Shown: one piece after another, positions 27,728-37,263 of the stretch
Layout: every line of letters starts with the position of its first letter
Numbering within the stretch: the stretch's first letter is position 1
Assembly: GCF_000717475.1 (NCBI RefSeq)
Contig: NZ_JPIK01000012.1
Coordinates: 124,001-188,000, forward strand
DNA: 64,000 nucleotides
Source: Desulfonatronum thiodismutans
GTDB lineage: Bacteria; Desulfobacterota; Desulfovibrionia; Desulfovibrionales; Desulfonatronaceae
Reading direction: 5' to 3'
Translations under genes and position numbers: made by a program
The notes under the pieces: generated by a model
The model's database searches: none
The model's input: the letters and a program-made list of their open reading frames with translations, nothing else
What the model was told of the DNA's origin: nothing

Positions 27728-29479
27728 CTAAATCCTTTTTGAAAGGTTAAAATAAATGACCATTGGCCATATTTCAAACTTATCGTATTCATGAATATTG
27801 TTATTATGCATCTGTAACTCAAATCCTTTGCTCACACTATTCATAATAATGTATGCAAAATTGTCATTGCTGTCAACAAACATCGTGTAGTCTGGGTTCC
27901 TGTCAGTGCTTCCCTTTGGATAAACAGTAGATATGATGTTTTCTGAACTTTCAAAAGTTATCCTATATGCAATCCAATAATCAGAATATACAGCATTAAT
28001 ATTTTTATCTTCAGCAAATTCGTAAAATTCATTAAGTGAAAGAGGGACTTTTCTTGACTTAACCCAGGGCTGCATAGCCTGAAAATCGATTTCCTTGTAT
28101 TGAGAAAAAGAACTTCCTATTAAAATAAATATTATAAAAAAACTTAAAAATGGTATGATTTTATATATTCTAGCAATAAAAAAACAAATTGCTAGTTGAA
28201 AAACAAAAATAAAAGGTAGTAAATATCTTGGCTCAGTTACAAATCCGCCAAACGATGTGACACTAAATAGAAAAGGGTAAAAAAATAGAAATATAAAAAT
28301 AAATTCATTTATAGATACATTGAAATTGTTAAATTTTGAAATAATTTTTTTAACAACACGAAATGAAACGTAAGAAAAAGATGCTAGATATATTACTGCA
28401 ACAGAATAATCTAGTATTAATGTAAAAATATCTTGATTTTTTTCAGAAAAAATACCAATTAACCTCGGTAGTCCTATGGAAAAAAAATTTGTGAATTGAC
28501 TGATCCAAAGCTCAGAAGGCGCGATAGCTTCAGAAGTTATAGAAGCGTGATCAGTAAAAAATGAATAATACCACATTGGCAATCCACCTAAAAAGGAAAA
28601 CAAACCAAAAAAAATTATAAATAATATTTGGTAGTTAGGTGAAAAGAAAAGTTTATGTATTGATAAGGAGATAATAATAAGTGCTGGAAAGAGAAAAAAA
28701 ATTACAAGTTGGTTTGTCCACCATGCTAATCCACAAAGAAAGGCCAAAAGCGATACGTATATCCAATGAACGTTAACAACATATGATTTTACAAAAGGTT
28801 CTTTTCGGAGAAAAAATTGAGCAGAAAGCAAAAGAAAGAAAAAAAATATCGGCTTAATAAAGCTCGAGCTGCTAAATTTTGCGCTATAAAAATTAATATA
28901 CACACCACCATAAACAACTTGGCAAAAAATAATTAATGCAGAAATTAACTGTAAAACTAATAATAAATAAAACAAGCAATTGTTATTAACAGAAAATTTG
29001 ATATTAATTTTAGAATTATATAAGTTTTTAGAAGATTGGATTGTTTTTGTAGCAAAATAAAATATTAAAATTCCAAATAAAATGGTTTCAATATACCCTC
29101 CACGTGCTTTTAAAGACCATACTAAAAAAAATAATGGAGGAAAAGACATTAATGCTAAAAAAAATAGTGCCTCAAGTTTTCTGTTTTCTGAGCAAAGATA
29201 ATAGTACGAAAATATTATAAGAAGAACACAATAAAAGAGTGGAACCATTTTTAAAACAAAAGAATCAGAAGTGTTTAATATTTTGAAAAAAAATGCAGCA
29301 GTATATGCTTCAAGGCTGCCCATATAATTTTGACCCCAATAGTACACAAAATTTTCACCATTGAGAATGTGGCGGGCCATCAAGCCGATAATTGCCTCAT
29401 CAGAATCAATAATTACTCCTCCTGAAAATAAGTAGACTATCCTTACAATAAAGAATATGAAAAAAAATAAAAGTAACAT
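27728..29479 (-). CDS. GT-C-fold polytopic membrane glycosyltransferase-like protein
   Basis: A 583-residue, extremely hydrophobic protein with about eleven to thirteen membrane helices. The first loop carries DSDEAIIGLMARHILNGE, the acidic motif of ArnT/PMT-type GT-C transferases, followed by YYWGQNYMGSLEAY, which is frequent in this branch. A C-terminal soluble part of about 100 residues ends in a basic tail. The coding sequence is far more AT-rich than anything else in the window, with heavy use of AAA, ATA, TTT and TTA codons, which points to recent transfer. It likely transfers a sugar from a polyprenyl-phosphate carrier. The substrate is unknown. The gene stands alone, upstream of a 228-nt gap to the GT2-GtrA gene. 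Confidence 0.8.
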   Translation of the reverse strand: MLLLFFFIFFIVRIVYLFSGGVIIDSDEAIIGLMARHILNGENFVYYWGQNYMGSLEAYTAAFFFKILNTSDSFVLKMVPLFYCVLLIIFSYYYLCSENRKLEALFFLALMSFPPLFFLVWSLKARGGYIETILFGILIFYFATKTIQSSKNLYNSKINIKFSVNNNCLFYLLLVLQLISALIIFCQVVYGGVYINFYSAKFSSSSFIKPIFFFFLLLSAQFFLRKEPFVKSYVVNVHWIYVSLLAFLCGLAWWTNQLVIFFLFPALIIISLSIHKLFFSPNYQILFIIFFGLFSFLGGLPMWYYSFFTDHASITSEAIAPSELWISQFTNFFSIGLPRLIGIFSEKNQDIFTLILDYSVAVIYLASFSYVSFRVVKKIISKFNNFNVSINEFIFIFLFFYPFLFSVTSFGGFVTEPRYLLPFIFVFQLAICFFIARIYKIIPFLSFFIIFILIGSSFSQYKEIDFQAMQPWVKSRKVPLSLNEFYEFAEDKNINAVYSDYWIAYRITFESSENIISTVYPKGSTDRNPDYTMFVDSNDNFAYIIMNSVSKGFELQMHNNNIHEYDKFEIWPMVIYFNLSKRI

Positions 29480-29707
29480 TATTAAAACCCGAATATTTGT
29501 TGTCGCATTTGTCGGTCTACTCTAGCGTTGAAAGTTGGAGCGCATTTATGCTTAAAAGACCACGACGCGGTGGGGCAATCAGCAAATATAACGGTGTGGA
29601 GAATCCTGGCCGTGAATGCGTGAAAAATCACACCAGAAATCCGAGGCGACAGCGCGATATCCCGGTAAAGTCTATCGGTCTTATGGTCAATGGTCACCCT
29701 GCCCCAA

Positions 29708-30823
29708 CTACCTCCAATCCTCCGGCCTGCTCTCAGGGAACACCAAAAAGCGCCGTGCCGCAAAGTTGAGTATTAGCCCGATGCATGAGGCCAGCAGCTT
29801 TGCACTGACGGCACCGAGGCCGAACGCAAGGAGTGCAGTGGTCGTAGCCAAGTCCACCAGAGCTATCCCGGTCACGGATGCATAGTAAACAAACTGCTCG
29901 GTCCCAGTTTTCCAGCGGATATTTTTTTTGAACAGCAAGTGGGTGCATAGCCAGTAGTTCAATCCCGCCGCGGCATAGAAGGCGATGAGCGCCGACGGTC
30001 CAATGGACAGGGTCGGAAAGAGCAACAGAAACAGCAGCAGATTGAACAGCGCGGCCGTGCCGCCGATGAACAGATAGACCAACATCTGCATGGGCAACGG
30101 AGACCGATGCGCCCCGTAATGCAGGATGCAGTAGAGGGCACGCAATCCGTCCTTCCAGTTGATTTTCTTCCCTTCAGCGTAGGTCCGTCCTTGATAAGAA
30201 ATAGGCGCTTCGTAGATTCGACAGCGCATTTCCGCGACCTTGGCCACGATTTCCGGCTCAAAACCGAAGCGGTTTTCCTGGATCTCGATGGATTGGATGA
30301 TCTCCCGACGAAAGAGCTTGTAACAGGTCTCCATGTCCGTCAGGCCGAGGTCGCTGAACATGTTGGAGAGAAAGGTCAGGGCGCGGTTCATCTGGCTGTG
30401 CCAGAAATAGAGAACTCGCCGTTCTCCAGAGTAGAGGAAGCGAGAGCCGAAGACTACGTCCGCCCTGCCTTCAGCCAGGGGAACGATCAGCTTTCGCAGG
30501 TCTTGTGGGTCGTACTCCAGATCCGCGTCTTGGACGCCCACGAAATCTCCCGTGGCCTGGGCGAAGCCCGTGCGCAAGGCGGCCCCTTTGCCCTGGTTGC
30601 GCTCGTGTCGGAACAGTCGGATGTTCGGGTGGCGTTGGATAAGTTTTTGGGCCACGGAGACGCTGTCGTCCTTGGATGCATCATCGACGATAATCAGTTC
30701 CAATACGAGTCGATCATCGGCAATGGCCAGAACCCGTTCCACACAGCGTTCCAGGGTTTTTTCTTCATTGTAGCAGGGAATGACCAGGGTCAAGGTCGTA
30801 GGACGTGAGGAAGTTTCCGTCAT
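29708..30823 (-). CDS. Polyprenyl-phosphate glycosyltransferase (GT2) with C-terminal GtrA domain
   Basis: A 371-residue fusion. Residues 10-240 form a GT2 domain of the dolichyl-phosphate mannose/glucose synthase type, with LVIPCYNEEKTLERCV, IIVDDASKDDS, GKGAALRTGF and the DxD-like VQDADLEYDP, and QENRFGFEPEIVAKV in the acceptor loop. Residues of about 245-365 form a GtrA-like domain with four membrane helices, which in related systems helps flip or present undecaprenyl-phosphate sugars. The product would be a polyprenyl-phosphate hexose for use by GT-C enzymes, two of which lie in this window. It is the last gene of the minus-strand acetylation operon, 52 nt after the AlgX-like gene. Confidence 0.9.
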   Translation of the reverse strand: MTETSSRPTTLTLVIPCYNEEKTLERCVERVLAIADDRLVLELIIVDDASKDDSVSVAQKLIQRHPNIRLFRHERNQGKGAALRTGFAQATGDFVGVQDADLEYDPQDLRKLIVPLAEGRADVVFGSRFLYSGERRVLYFWHSQMNRALTFLSNMFSDLGLTDMETCYKLFRREIIQSIEIQENRFGFEPEIVAKVAEMRCRIYEAPISYQGRTYAEGKKINWKDGLRALYCILHYGAHRSPLPMQMLVYLFIGGTAALFNLLLFLLLFPTLSIGPSALIAFYAAAGLNYWLCTHLLFKKNIRWKTGTEQFVYYASVTGIALVDLATTTALLAFGLGAVSAKLLASCIGLILNFAARRFLVFPESRPEDWR

Positions 30824-30875
30824 CGAGGTGTTGGTTGAAGGTTTGAAGGGGAACGAGTTGATGCTCGCGGGCTTG

Positions 30876-32048
30876 CTAAGGCGCGATGGGCACGAGCCGC
30901 CAGCCGTCGGCGTGGGTGAACTCCCGAGCCGTGAACACCCAAATCACCAGCTTCTTATCCTGCCAGTATTCCGAATTGCGTTGCGCCCGGCGAAAGAGAT
31001 TGATCCGGGCCGGGGTGGCGCCGGAGCCGCGTACGGCGATCAGGTCCACGGGCAAGCCGAGTTCCAGGGTCAGTTGATCGGCCAGCCCCGCGCCTCGAGC
31101 GTGCATGTCGCCGCCGGCCTGAAAGACCAGATTATGGCTGTCGCCGAGCAGGATCACCGGGCTGCCCTGATCCGACTCCACAGGTTCCAGGCCAGTGGAT
31201 GCTTCCCGTCCCACCTGACGCAGGCCGACTGTTTCCCGTTCCAGGGCCGACGCATCCAATGCTCGCCAGAGGTCTCCGCTGATTTGCACGTCTTGCCAGC
31301 GCGAGTCGAACTCACGAGCCGTGATTTCGGCGTACCACGGCATTTCGCGGACCAGATCACCGATTTTCCGGGCCGCGACCACGCATCCGACTCCGGACCA
31401 GTGGGTATCCTGGCGGCAGTATAGTGGGCCCTGATCGGCAAACCGTTCTTCGAGAAAAACATCTGTCAAGTCAAGCACCGTTAGACCATGATCAAGCAAA
31501 AGTTCGTAAAATTCTTGATGCGCCGGGTCCAGTCGCGCTGGGGGGACTTGCGTCACCAAGCGTTCCGCCAGGGCCTGAGAAATGAAATCCGGATAGATCA
31601 CGGCCTTGGGAGGGACCGGAACCAAAAGCAGCTCCACCCCCGCAGCCTGGAGCTGGTCATGAAAATCCAGAATGGCCGGCAGAGGGTCGGCGAATTCCGG
31701 ATTGGTCGCCCGGCTGACTTCGGCGGCTCGCTCGCCCCAGAACCTGCCCGAGGCAACATGGTCCAGTTCCTGGTCGAAGAACAGCCAGCCGTCCAGCCCC
31801 TGGACAGCCATGTTGCCTTGTTCGCGAGCCTCTCCAACCAGTCTGGTCGATTCGGAAAAAAGGATCGCTGACGAATCATCCGCCCGGACCGGCGGCGCGG
31901 CAGCGAGCAAAACAAAAATGCCAACCACGGCTGCTAGAAGTCGCCAGGAGCATCGAGTCTTAAAATTATGCTGCGTTGTGGTTGTATTCTTCCCGACCCG
32001 TTGTCGTTCCGCCCATCGTTCAATTTTCGTATTCCATAGTTGCGTCAT
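30876..32048 (-). CDS. AlgJ/AlgX-like O-acetyltransferase-type SGNH protein, short form
   Basis: A 390-residue protein with an N-terminal cytoplasmic stub and a membrane anchor or late signal (about 35-58, ending PPVRADD), so the body is periplasmic. It has the AlgX/AlgJ catalytic signatures DTHW near residue 213 and LLGDSHN near residue 300, the SGNH-type Asp-His and Ser positions, and GWLFFDQELDHV near the start of the domain. The ATG at 32048 forms an ATGA overlap with the preceding gene; a longer open frame upstream is only that gene in another frame. AlgJ/X-like proteins accept acetyl groups moved across the membrane by an AlgI-type MBOAT and place them on a polysaccharide. It lacks the long C-terminal domain of its neighbour. 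Confidence 0.85.
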   Translation of the reverse strand: MTQLWNTKIERWAERQRVGKNTTTTQHNFKTRCSWRLLAAVVGIFVLLAAAPPVRADDSSAILFSESTRLVGEAREQGNMAVQGLDGWLFFDQELDHVASGRFWGERAAEVSRATNPEFADPLPAILDFHDQLQAAGVELLLVPVPPKAVIYPDFISQALAERLVTQVPPARLDPAHQEFYELLLDHGLTVLDLTDVFLEERFADQGPLYCRQDTHWSGVGCVVAARKIGDLVREMPWYAEITAREFDSRWQDVQISGDLWRALDASALERETVGLRQVGREASTGLEPVESDQGSPVILLGDSHNLVFQAGGDMHARGAGLADQLTLELGLPVDLIAVRGSGATPARINLFRRAQRNSEYWQDKKLVIWVFTAREFTHADGWRLVPIAP

Positions 32049-33769
32049 TTCAAAAACTCCCCCCATGTCGGTTCCTCCAATTGCAAGGCGAAATCGTCCA
32101 GTTCGCTGCGATTGATCCCGTCGTAGGCGTCGGCCACGTCCGCCCAGGCCCTGAGCCGGATGGTCACTTCGTCTCCGGGCCGCAGGCGGGCCGCGGGGGT
32201 CCAGACATTGTCCCGCATGCCCCAAGTATAGACCACGGCCTGGGGATCGGCAAGCAAGGCCCCGTCGTGCTCCAGGTCCACCAGGTGCAGGCTGAGGACG
32301 TGGTCGGCGTAGGGCACGCTGCCGGGCCGGGGGACCGGCGACGCGGCGGCGACCACGGCCCGGACCTCCAGGGGCTGGTCGGGTTCTGGCTGGAAAAAAA
32401 GCGAGGGCAGGGGCTCGCCCAGCTTCAGATCGATCAGCTTCCAGTCCCCCACGGCCAATTCCCGGGCCGCGAACTGAAGGATCACCACCCGCTTGCCCTC
32501 CAGGCGGTCCCGACCCCGGGCCAGTTCCCGGCCCAGAATCTCCCGCGTGGCAAAGGCCCCGTGGTCGTTGCGGGCGATACGATCCACGGGAAGTTGCAGG
32601 ACCAGGCTGAGATGTTCGGCCAGCCCAGCCGCTTCTCCCCAACCCATGGGCTCCAGGGAGAAAATATTGGTGAAGCTGTCGCCCAGCAGCAGAACATCGG
32701 CGGTGGGATCAGGCCGCCAGAAATCGTCCCGGGCGTCCAGGACCTGCTCCAGCGGGACGGTTTCCGGAGGAAACAGCGAACTGCCCTGGGGCAGCTCCAG
32801 CATGTTGGCGATGTCGCCGGTATGGGCGACCTCCGTGGCTCTGGTCCGGAAACCGGTCAGAGCCCCCGAGGGCATCAGATCGTGGCGCAACAGATCGTGT
32901 TGCAGCAGAAAATCGCCCAGTTCCCGGGCCACGTGGTGCATGGCCTCGGGCCGCCAGTGGGTGTCCGTGGCCAGGTACTGGGGCCGCCCGGTCTCGGCCT
33001 TGGCCCGCATCAGGCCTGGGAGCGGATCAAAAACCAGGATTCCGGCCCGGTCCAGGTCACGGATAAAATCGGAATAAGATGGATTGTTCAGGGACTCGGA
33101 ACCGTCCAGCCCCCTGGCGAACATCTCCGGATGGACCGTGGGCTTCACCGGGGTGGGCATGACCACCAGCTCGATGTTCCGTGCCTGCAACTGCCGGTGC
33201 AGGTCCACCAGGGCCTTGCGCGGATCCGGTTGCGGCGCGGGCTGCCATTCGTTGCCCGAGGCCGCTCGCCGGGCCAGTTGCCGGGGCTCCAGAAAGCCGG
33301 GGCCGGTGAGATAGTCCAGGCCGGGCCGGTAGAAGAGCCATCCGTCTCGGCCCACGTAGGCCTGCTCGTTGCCCACGCCCAGGCGGGTCAGCACGGTCTG
33401 CATGCCGGGGCGGACCAGTTGCCCCAGAATGGACGCGTCCTCCAGGTCGTCCTCGAACGCGCCCATCTCGCGCAGTAGCAGCCGGTTGGCGGCCAGAACC
33501 CGTGAGAAAAAGGGCTGGTCGGACGTGCGGAAGACATCCAGGGCCTCGGGCACGGCCCGGAAAATCTCCAGGGACTGGGGCATCCAGGTGGATCGGTCCC
33601 CGCGCAGAGCGGCCCGCAGGTCATGGACATGCTGGCTCACGGTGACCAGGCCGATGAGCAGAAGCAGGGCCAGGGTCAGCAGCCAGGCCGTGGCCCGGGA
33701 TATCCGGGTCACGCCCGCCTGTTCCTGGGCGGTCTGTTCGCGCGAGCGTTGCAGGTCAAAGTCGGCCAT
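32045..33769 (-). CDS. AlgJ/AlgX-like O-acetyltransferase-type SGNH protein, long form
   Basis: A 574-residue protein with one N-terminal transmembrane anchor (about 25-45), then a periplasmic AlgX/AlgJ-like SGNH domain. The domain contains YVGRDGWLFYRPGLDYL, ATDTHWRP near residue 268 and LLLGDSFTNIF near residue 363, the expected catalytic Asp-His and Ser positions. A C-terminal domain of about 130 residues looks beta-rich and could bind polysaccharide, as the AlgX C-terminal domain does. It lies 2 nt after the AlgI-like MBOAT gene and overlaps the short AlgX-like gene by 4 nt, so the three are one operon. It is thus the probable direct partner of the MBOAT in polymer O-acetylation. Confidence 0.87.
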   Translation of the reverse strand: MADFDLQRSREQTAQEQAGVTRISRATAWLLTLALLLLIGLVTVSQHVHDLRAALRGDRSTWMPQSLEIFRAVPEALDVFRTSDQPFFSRVLAANRLLLREMGAFEDDLEDASILGQLVRPGMQTVLTRLGVGNEQAYVGRDGWLFYRPGLDYLTGPGFLEPRQLARRAASGNEWQPAPQPDPRKALVDLHRQLQARNIELVVMPTPVKPTVHPEMFARGLDGSESLNNPSYSDFIRDLDRAGILVFDPLPGLMRAKAETGRPQYLATDTHWRPEAMHHVARELGDFLLQHDLLRHDLMPSGALTGFRTRATEVAHTGDIANMLELPQGSSLFPPETVPLEQVLDARDDFWRPDPTADVLLLGDSFTNIFSLEPMGWGEAAGLAEHLSLVLQLPVDRIARNDHGAFATREILGRELARGRDRLEGKRVVILQFAARELAVGDWKLIDLKLGEPLPSLFFQPEPDQPLEVRAVVAAASPVPRPGSVPYADHVLSLHLVDLEHDGALLADPQAVVYTWGMRDNVWTPAARLRPGDEVTIRLRAWADVADAYDGINRSELDDFALQLEEPTWGEFLK

Positions 33770-33771
33770 GG

Positions 33772-35241
33772 CTAGAAAATGAAATAGATGAACGGGTTAT
33801 AGGCCTGGGTCGCCAGCACGGCCACGGAGAGCAGCAATAGGGCCACGATGGCCAACGCCTTGGCCGGAGTGATGGTTCTGGTCCAATCCCAGGTTTGGGG
33901 ACAGGACCAGGTGACCACCGCGGCCAGCAGGAACGTGCCCAGGTAGTAGGGCTGGTAGATCAGGCCGTTGAGCAGTCCGGCGCCCGCGACTGCTTCGGGG
34001 CCGGCCTGAACCAGGCCGAACATGGTTCCCAGATAGGTCAGGGCCGAGGGCAGGTCCGCGGATCGGAAAAAGACCCAGGTGATCAAGACCAGCACAAAGG
34101 TGAACGCGATTTGCACCCCGCCGGGAAGGCGATGGTAGAAGCTGGTCTTGCCTCGGATCCGTTCCAGACCCAGGAGCAGGCCGTGCAGCGCGCCCCAGAT
34201 CACGAAGGTCCAGGCCGCGCCGTGCCACAACCCGCCCAGGAGCATGACCAGGGCCAGGTTGATGGCCGTGCGCCTGGGACCTTTGCGGTTGCCGCCCAGG
34301 GGGATGTACAGATAGTCCCGCAGCCAGGTGGACAGGGAAATGTGCCAGCGTCGCCAGAATTCCGTGATGGACTTGGACAGGTACGGGGAATCGAAGTTTT
34401 TGGGAAAAACAAAGCCCAGCATCAGCCCCAGGCCGATGGCCATGTCCGAGTAGGCGCTGAAGTCGAAGTAGATCTGAAAGGCGTAGGCCGCGGCCCCGTA
34501 CCAGGCCTGGACCGTGGTTATGGTCGCGGCGTCGAAAATAGTGTCCGCCACCTTGCCGCAGGGGTTGGCCAAAAGGATCTTCTTGGCCAGCCCCAGGCTG
34601 ATGAAGGCCACCCCCCTGGCGAACTTCTCCAGGGTGTGGGCGCGGTGCAGAAGCTGATCCGCCACCTCCCGGAAGCGGATGATCGGCCCGGCCACCAACT
34701 GCGGAAACATGGACACGTAGCAGGCGAAGTCGATGAAGTTGCGCAGGGCTTTGGCCTGGCCGCGATACACGTCGATGGAATAGCTCATGGACTGGAAGGT
34801 GTAGAAGCTGATCCCCAGCGGCAGGGTGATCCGCAGGGCCGTGTCCAGTTGCAGCCCGTGCAGGCCGAGCCAGCCCAGGAGCAGGTCGTAGTTCTCCACG
34901 GCGAAGTTGAAATATTTGAAAAAACCGAGCAGGGAGAGATTGGTCACGATGGACACGGCCAGGGCGATCTTCTGGCCTCGAGAACGTGTGCCTTTCGGGT
35001 CCAACTCCTGGATGGGACGCGGATCGAAAATGGGCCGCCGCCGGGCCATGACCAACCCGCAGAAATAGTCCACCACCGTGGAGGCCAGCAGGATCAGGAC
35101 GAACAGCGGATTGGACCAGCCGTAGAAGGCGTAGCTGAGAACCGTCAGCCCCAGATGCTTGCCCCTCCGGGGCAGCAGATAATAGGCGAACAGGGCCAGC
35201 GGCAGAAAATAGAAGAGGAAAATATGAGAACTGAAGACCAT
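33772..35241 (-). CDS. AlgI-family membrane-bound O-acyltransferase (MBOAT)
   Basis: A 489-residue polytopic protein of the AlgI/PatA/DltB MBOAT family. It starts MVFSSHIFLFYFLPLAL and carries the family block FWRRWHISLSTWLRDYLYIP and the catalytic-type His in GGLWHGAAW (about His340), with a second His in GALHGLLLG (about 353). About ten to twelve membrane helices are visible. AlgI-type proteins pass acetyl groups from a cytoplasmic donor to periplasmic acetyltransferases. It is the first gene of the minus-strand operon with two AlgJ/X-like genes and a GT2-GtrA gene, so this operon acetylates an exopolysaccharide or similar polymer. No alginate biosynthesis genes such as alg8, alg44 or algD are nearby, so the polymer is probably not alginate. 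Confidence 0.93.
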   Translation of the reverse strand: MVFSSHIFLFYFLPLALFAYYLLPRRGKHLGLTVLSYAFYGWSNPLFVLILLASTVVDYFCGLVMARRRPIFDPRPIQELDPKGTRSRGQKIALAVSIVTNLSLLGFFKYFNFAVENYDLLLGWLGLHGLQLDTALRITLPLGISFYTFQSMSYSIDVYRGQAKALRNFIDFACYVSMFPQLVAGPIIRFREVADQLLHRAHTLEKFARGVAFISLGLAKKILLANPCGKVADTIFDAATITTVQAWYGAAAYAFQIYFDFSAYSDMAIGLGLMLGFVFPKNFDSPYLSKSITEFWRRWHISLSTWLRDYLYIPLGGNRKGPRRTAINLALVMLLGGLWHGAAWTFVIWGALHGLLLGLERIRGKTSFYHRLPGGVQIAFTFVLVLITWVFFRSADLPSALTYLGTMFGLVQAGPEAVAGAGLLNGLIYQPYYLGTFLLAAVVTWSCPQTWDWTRTITPAKALAIVALLLLSVAVLATQAYNPFIYFIF

Positions 35242-35500
35242 GGATGCCGGGAGAAAGCGTGTTGTGATTTCGTTGCGCGAGAGGCGCGGTGAGACAAGGT
35301 TTTCAGGCTATCAGGAGTGCCCAGGGTGATCAAGATCGCCGAGAGACGAGAGGTTTTGGGCGGATGCTGTTGCGGTCTTCAGCCATGCGGACTAAAATCA
35401 TCGGAACAATGTCACTTTTAGAGGCTCATCAGCCACTTCCCTCCTTAAGTTCTGGCCTCGTTTGCACGAGTCCGGCGACTCCTGACCCCGCGGTAGTTTC

Positions 35501-36604
35501 ATGAGCCGTCACGATCCTCAAAATCCGGCCGACGCGCACTGCCTGCGGGAAAGGCTGGAACAAACCCTGGAGTTGTACAGGCAAAATCTTGCCGTCTTTC
35601 ATAAGTTCAAGCTTTGCGCCTCTCAAATCCAGGCCATAACCTCCCTGGATCAGCTTCCCGAGCTTCTGGCCACGTTGCGCGACAGTCTCAAATTACAGGA
35701 TATCCATCTCGTCTTGGACCGGGAACGGTACGCCGATTTCCTTCCCGATTCCATCCCCACCCGACCTCAGCTTTCTCTTCGACGCATGCTCGGGGAGATG
35801 GGGCTGACCGAGTCTTTCCGGCATCCGCTGCTCGGCTCTTTCGCGGACATCGCGATCCAGGCTCCGGCTGCCCGGGAACTGTTCCAAACACGCGGCCAGC
35901 GAGACTGTCTCGGCTCGGTATGCGTCTTTCCACTCTGGGACAAGTATCATCCGGACAACCTGATTGGCTTTTTGACCCTGAAAGACGGCGACCCTCGGCG
36001 CTACAACGAAGGAATGGCCACCGACTTCATCGAATTCTTTGCCGATCTATTCTCCTGGTCCCTAGTCACGCTCCGGGAACACGAAAAACTCCAACGTGAA
36101 TCCACTCAAGACCATCTTACCGGTTGCCACAATCGATCCTACCTGATGAAGCACGCGCCGCGAATCCTGGAGTTCGCGCATCGCAAAAGAATGCCGGTCG
36201 CGCTGCTGTTCATCGATCTGGATGGATTCAAAAAAGTCAACGACACCTTAGGCCATGCATGCGGAGACCAGCTCCTGGTCGCCGTGGCGTATGCGATCCA
36301 GAGCATCGTTCGCGACTACGACATTTTCATCCGTCTGGGAGGCGATGAGTTTTTGCTGTTGCTTCCGGACGTGAACAGGGAAGCGGCTCAAAGAACCTCA
36401 AGCCGCATCCAGGACGCGCTGCGCGCCCTTCCCGTCGCCCAAACCTGTGCTGTCGCCACGCAACTCCGAATCACGGCCTCCATCGGTTTAGCCATGCACC
36501 GCCCAGGCGAGACCCTCCAGCAATTCATCCAACGGGCCGATACGAGCATGTACAGCGCCAAGCCTTCAGCCGGCGAGCGGGCGCGAACCTCCGAATCAAC
36601 ATGA
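35501..36604 (+). CDS. Diguanylate cyclase with N-terminal DUF484/GAF-like sensor domain
   Basis: A 367-residue protein. Residues of about 25-195 form a GAF/DUF484-like domain. It is followed by a GGDEF domain at about 205-355 with DHLTGCHNRSYL, FIDLDGFKKVNDTLGH and the active-site LGGDEFLL at residues 279-286. An inhibitory I-site RDYD sits exactly five residues before the GGDEF, so product feedback is expected. There is no membrane segment or signal peptide, so the enzyme is cytosolic. It makes cyclic di-GMP from GTP. It is divergent from the exopolysaccharide acetylation operon, and control of polysaccharide or motility by c-di-GMP is a natural inference. Confidence 0.93.
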   Translation: MSRHDPQNPADAHCLRERLEQTLELYRQNLAVFHKFKLCASQIQAITSLDQLPELLATLRDSLKLQDIHLVLDRERYADFLPDSIPTRPQLSLRRMLGEMGLTESFRHPLLGSFADIAIQAPAARELFQTRGQRDCLGSVCVFPLWDKYHPDNLIGFLTLKDGDPRRYNEGMATDFIEFFADLFSWSLVTLREHEKLQRESTQDHLTGCHNRSYLMKHAPRILEFAHRKRMPVALLFIDLDGFKKVNDTLGHACGDQLLVAVAYAIQSIVRDYDIFIRLGGDEFLLLLPDVNREAAQRTSSRIQDALRALPVAQTCAVATQLRITASIGLAMHRPGETLQQFIQRADTSMYSAKPSAGERARTSEST

Positions 36605-36702
36605 CGTGACTGGTTGCCGCGTCGTTTCCTGGTCTCAAGCTTGCATACGAGCATGAAAGGGCGTCACCCGATATCCGTCCATGACCAATCAGGAGGAGGA
36701 AC

Positions 36703-37263
36703 ATGCTTACAGGAAGTCTGCAATCTATCGGCAACCCTTCCGTCACGCCTTACGTAAATGCGATGACCCCCGTTCCCTCCGGGGCAAATTCCCTTGGCGG
36801 CAATTCCTTGAACAGCGCGGATACCGTGACGATATCCAGCGAAGGCAGACGGGCCGCGGATGCCTTGCACAGCGGCGACGTTTCCGCTGCGGGAGATGTC
36901 CGACAAACCTCCTCCTCCGACTACCCCTTGGAAATGTATCAGATTCCCGGCTGGTTCGCTGATTATGGTTTTCAAGTGTCCACCCAGCTTGGGGCCAAAG
37001 GAGATTGGTTCGCTGAAAGACATCCCCAAGCCGCTGCCGCATCCGCCGCTGAACGTACGGAATACGCTGAGCTCGTGCGCGGGCATTATCAGGCCATGCT
37101 TGCTGAGAACGACATTACCGGCTTGGAGTCTCACTACAACTCCCTGATCCTTGACCAGTCGCGCAGCGAATCTCTCCGTCAGGAAATGGTGGAGCGAGTC
37201 CGGGGAGACGCCCGGCTGACTGAGTTGATACACATCATGGGCAAGTCTTCCGTGATCATGTAG
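36703..37263 (+). CDS. Hypothetical protein with DTVTIS motif
   Basis: A 186-residue protein of unknown function, with a good GGAGGAGG Shine-Dalgarno site just before the ATG. It has no signal peptide or membrane segment. Residues of about 35-60 contain NSADTVTISSEGRRAADAL, a short motif also present in the gene at 37542 (DTVSISPAAREAQQA) and frequent in small proteins with disordered N-termini. The rest is helical, with an ITGLESHYNSLILDQ segment. It lies about 100 nt after the diguanylate cyclase gene on the same strand. The motif recalls FlgM-like anti-sigma or secreted proteins, but I cannot assign a family. Confidence 0.7.
   Translation: MLTGSLQSIGNPSVTPYVNAMTPVPSGANSLGGNSLNSADTVTISSEGRRAADALHSGDVSAAGDVRQTSSSDYPLEMYQIPGWFADYGFQVSTQLGAKGDWFAERHPQAAAASAAERTEYAELVRGHYQAMLAENDITGLESHYNSLILDQSRSESLRQEMVERVRGDARLTELIHIMGKSSVIM

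Noticed and set aside
29482..29763. 93-codon minus-strand frame overlapping the end of the GT2-GtrA gene
   Set aside because: It overlaps the GT2-GtrA gene in another frame, lacks a ribosome site and shows poor codon character.
31000..34400. Long plus-strand open frames opposite the acetylation operon
   Set aside because: They are antisense frames produced by high GC; the minus-strand genes carry the catalytic motifs and ribosome sites.
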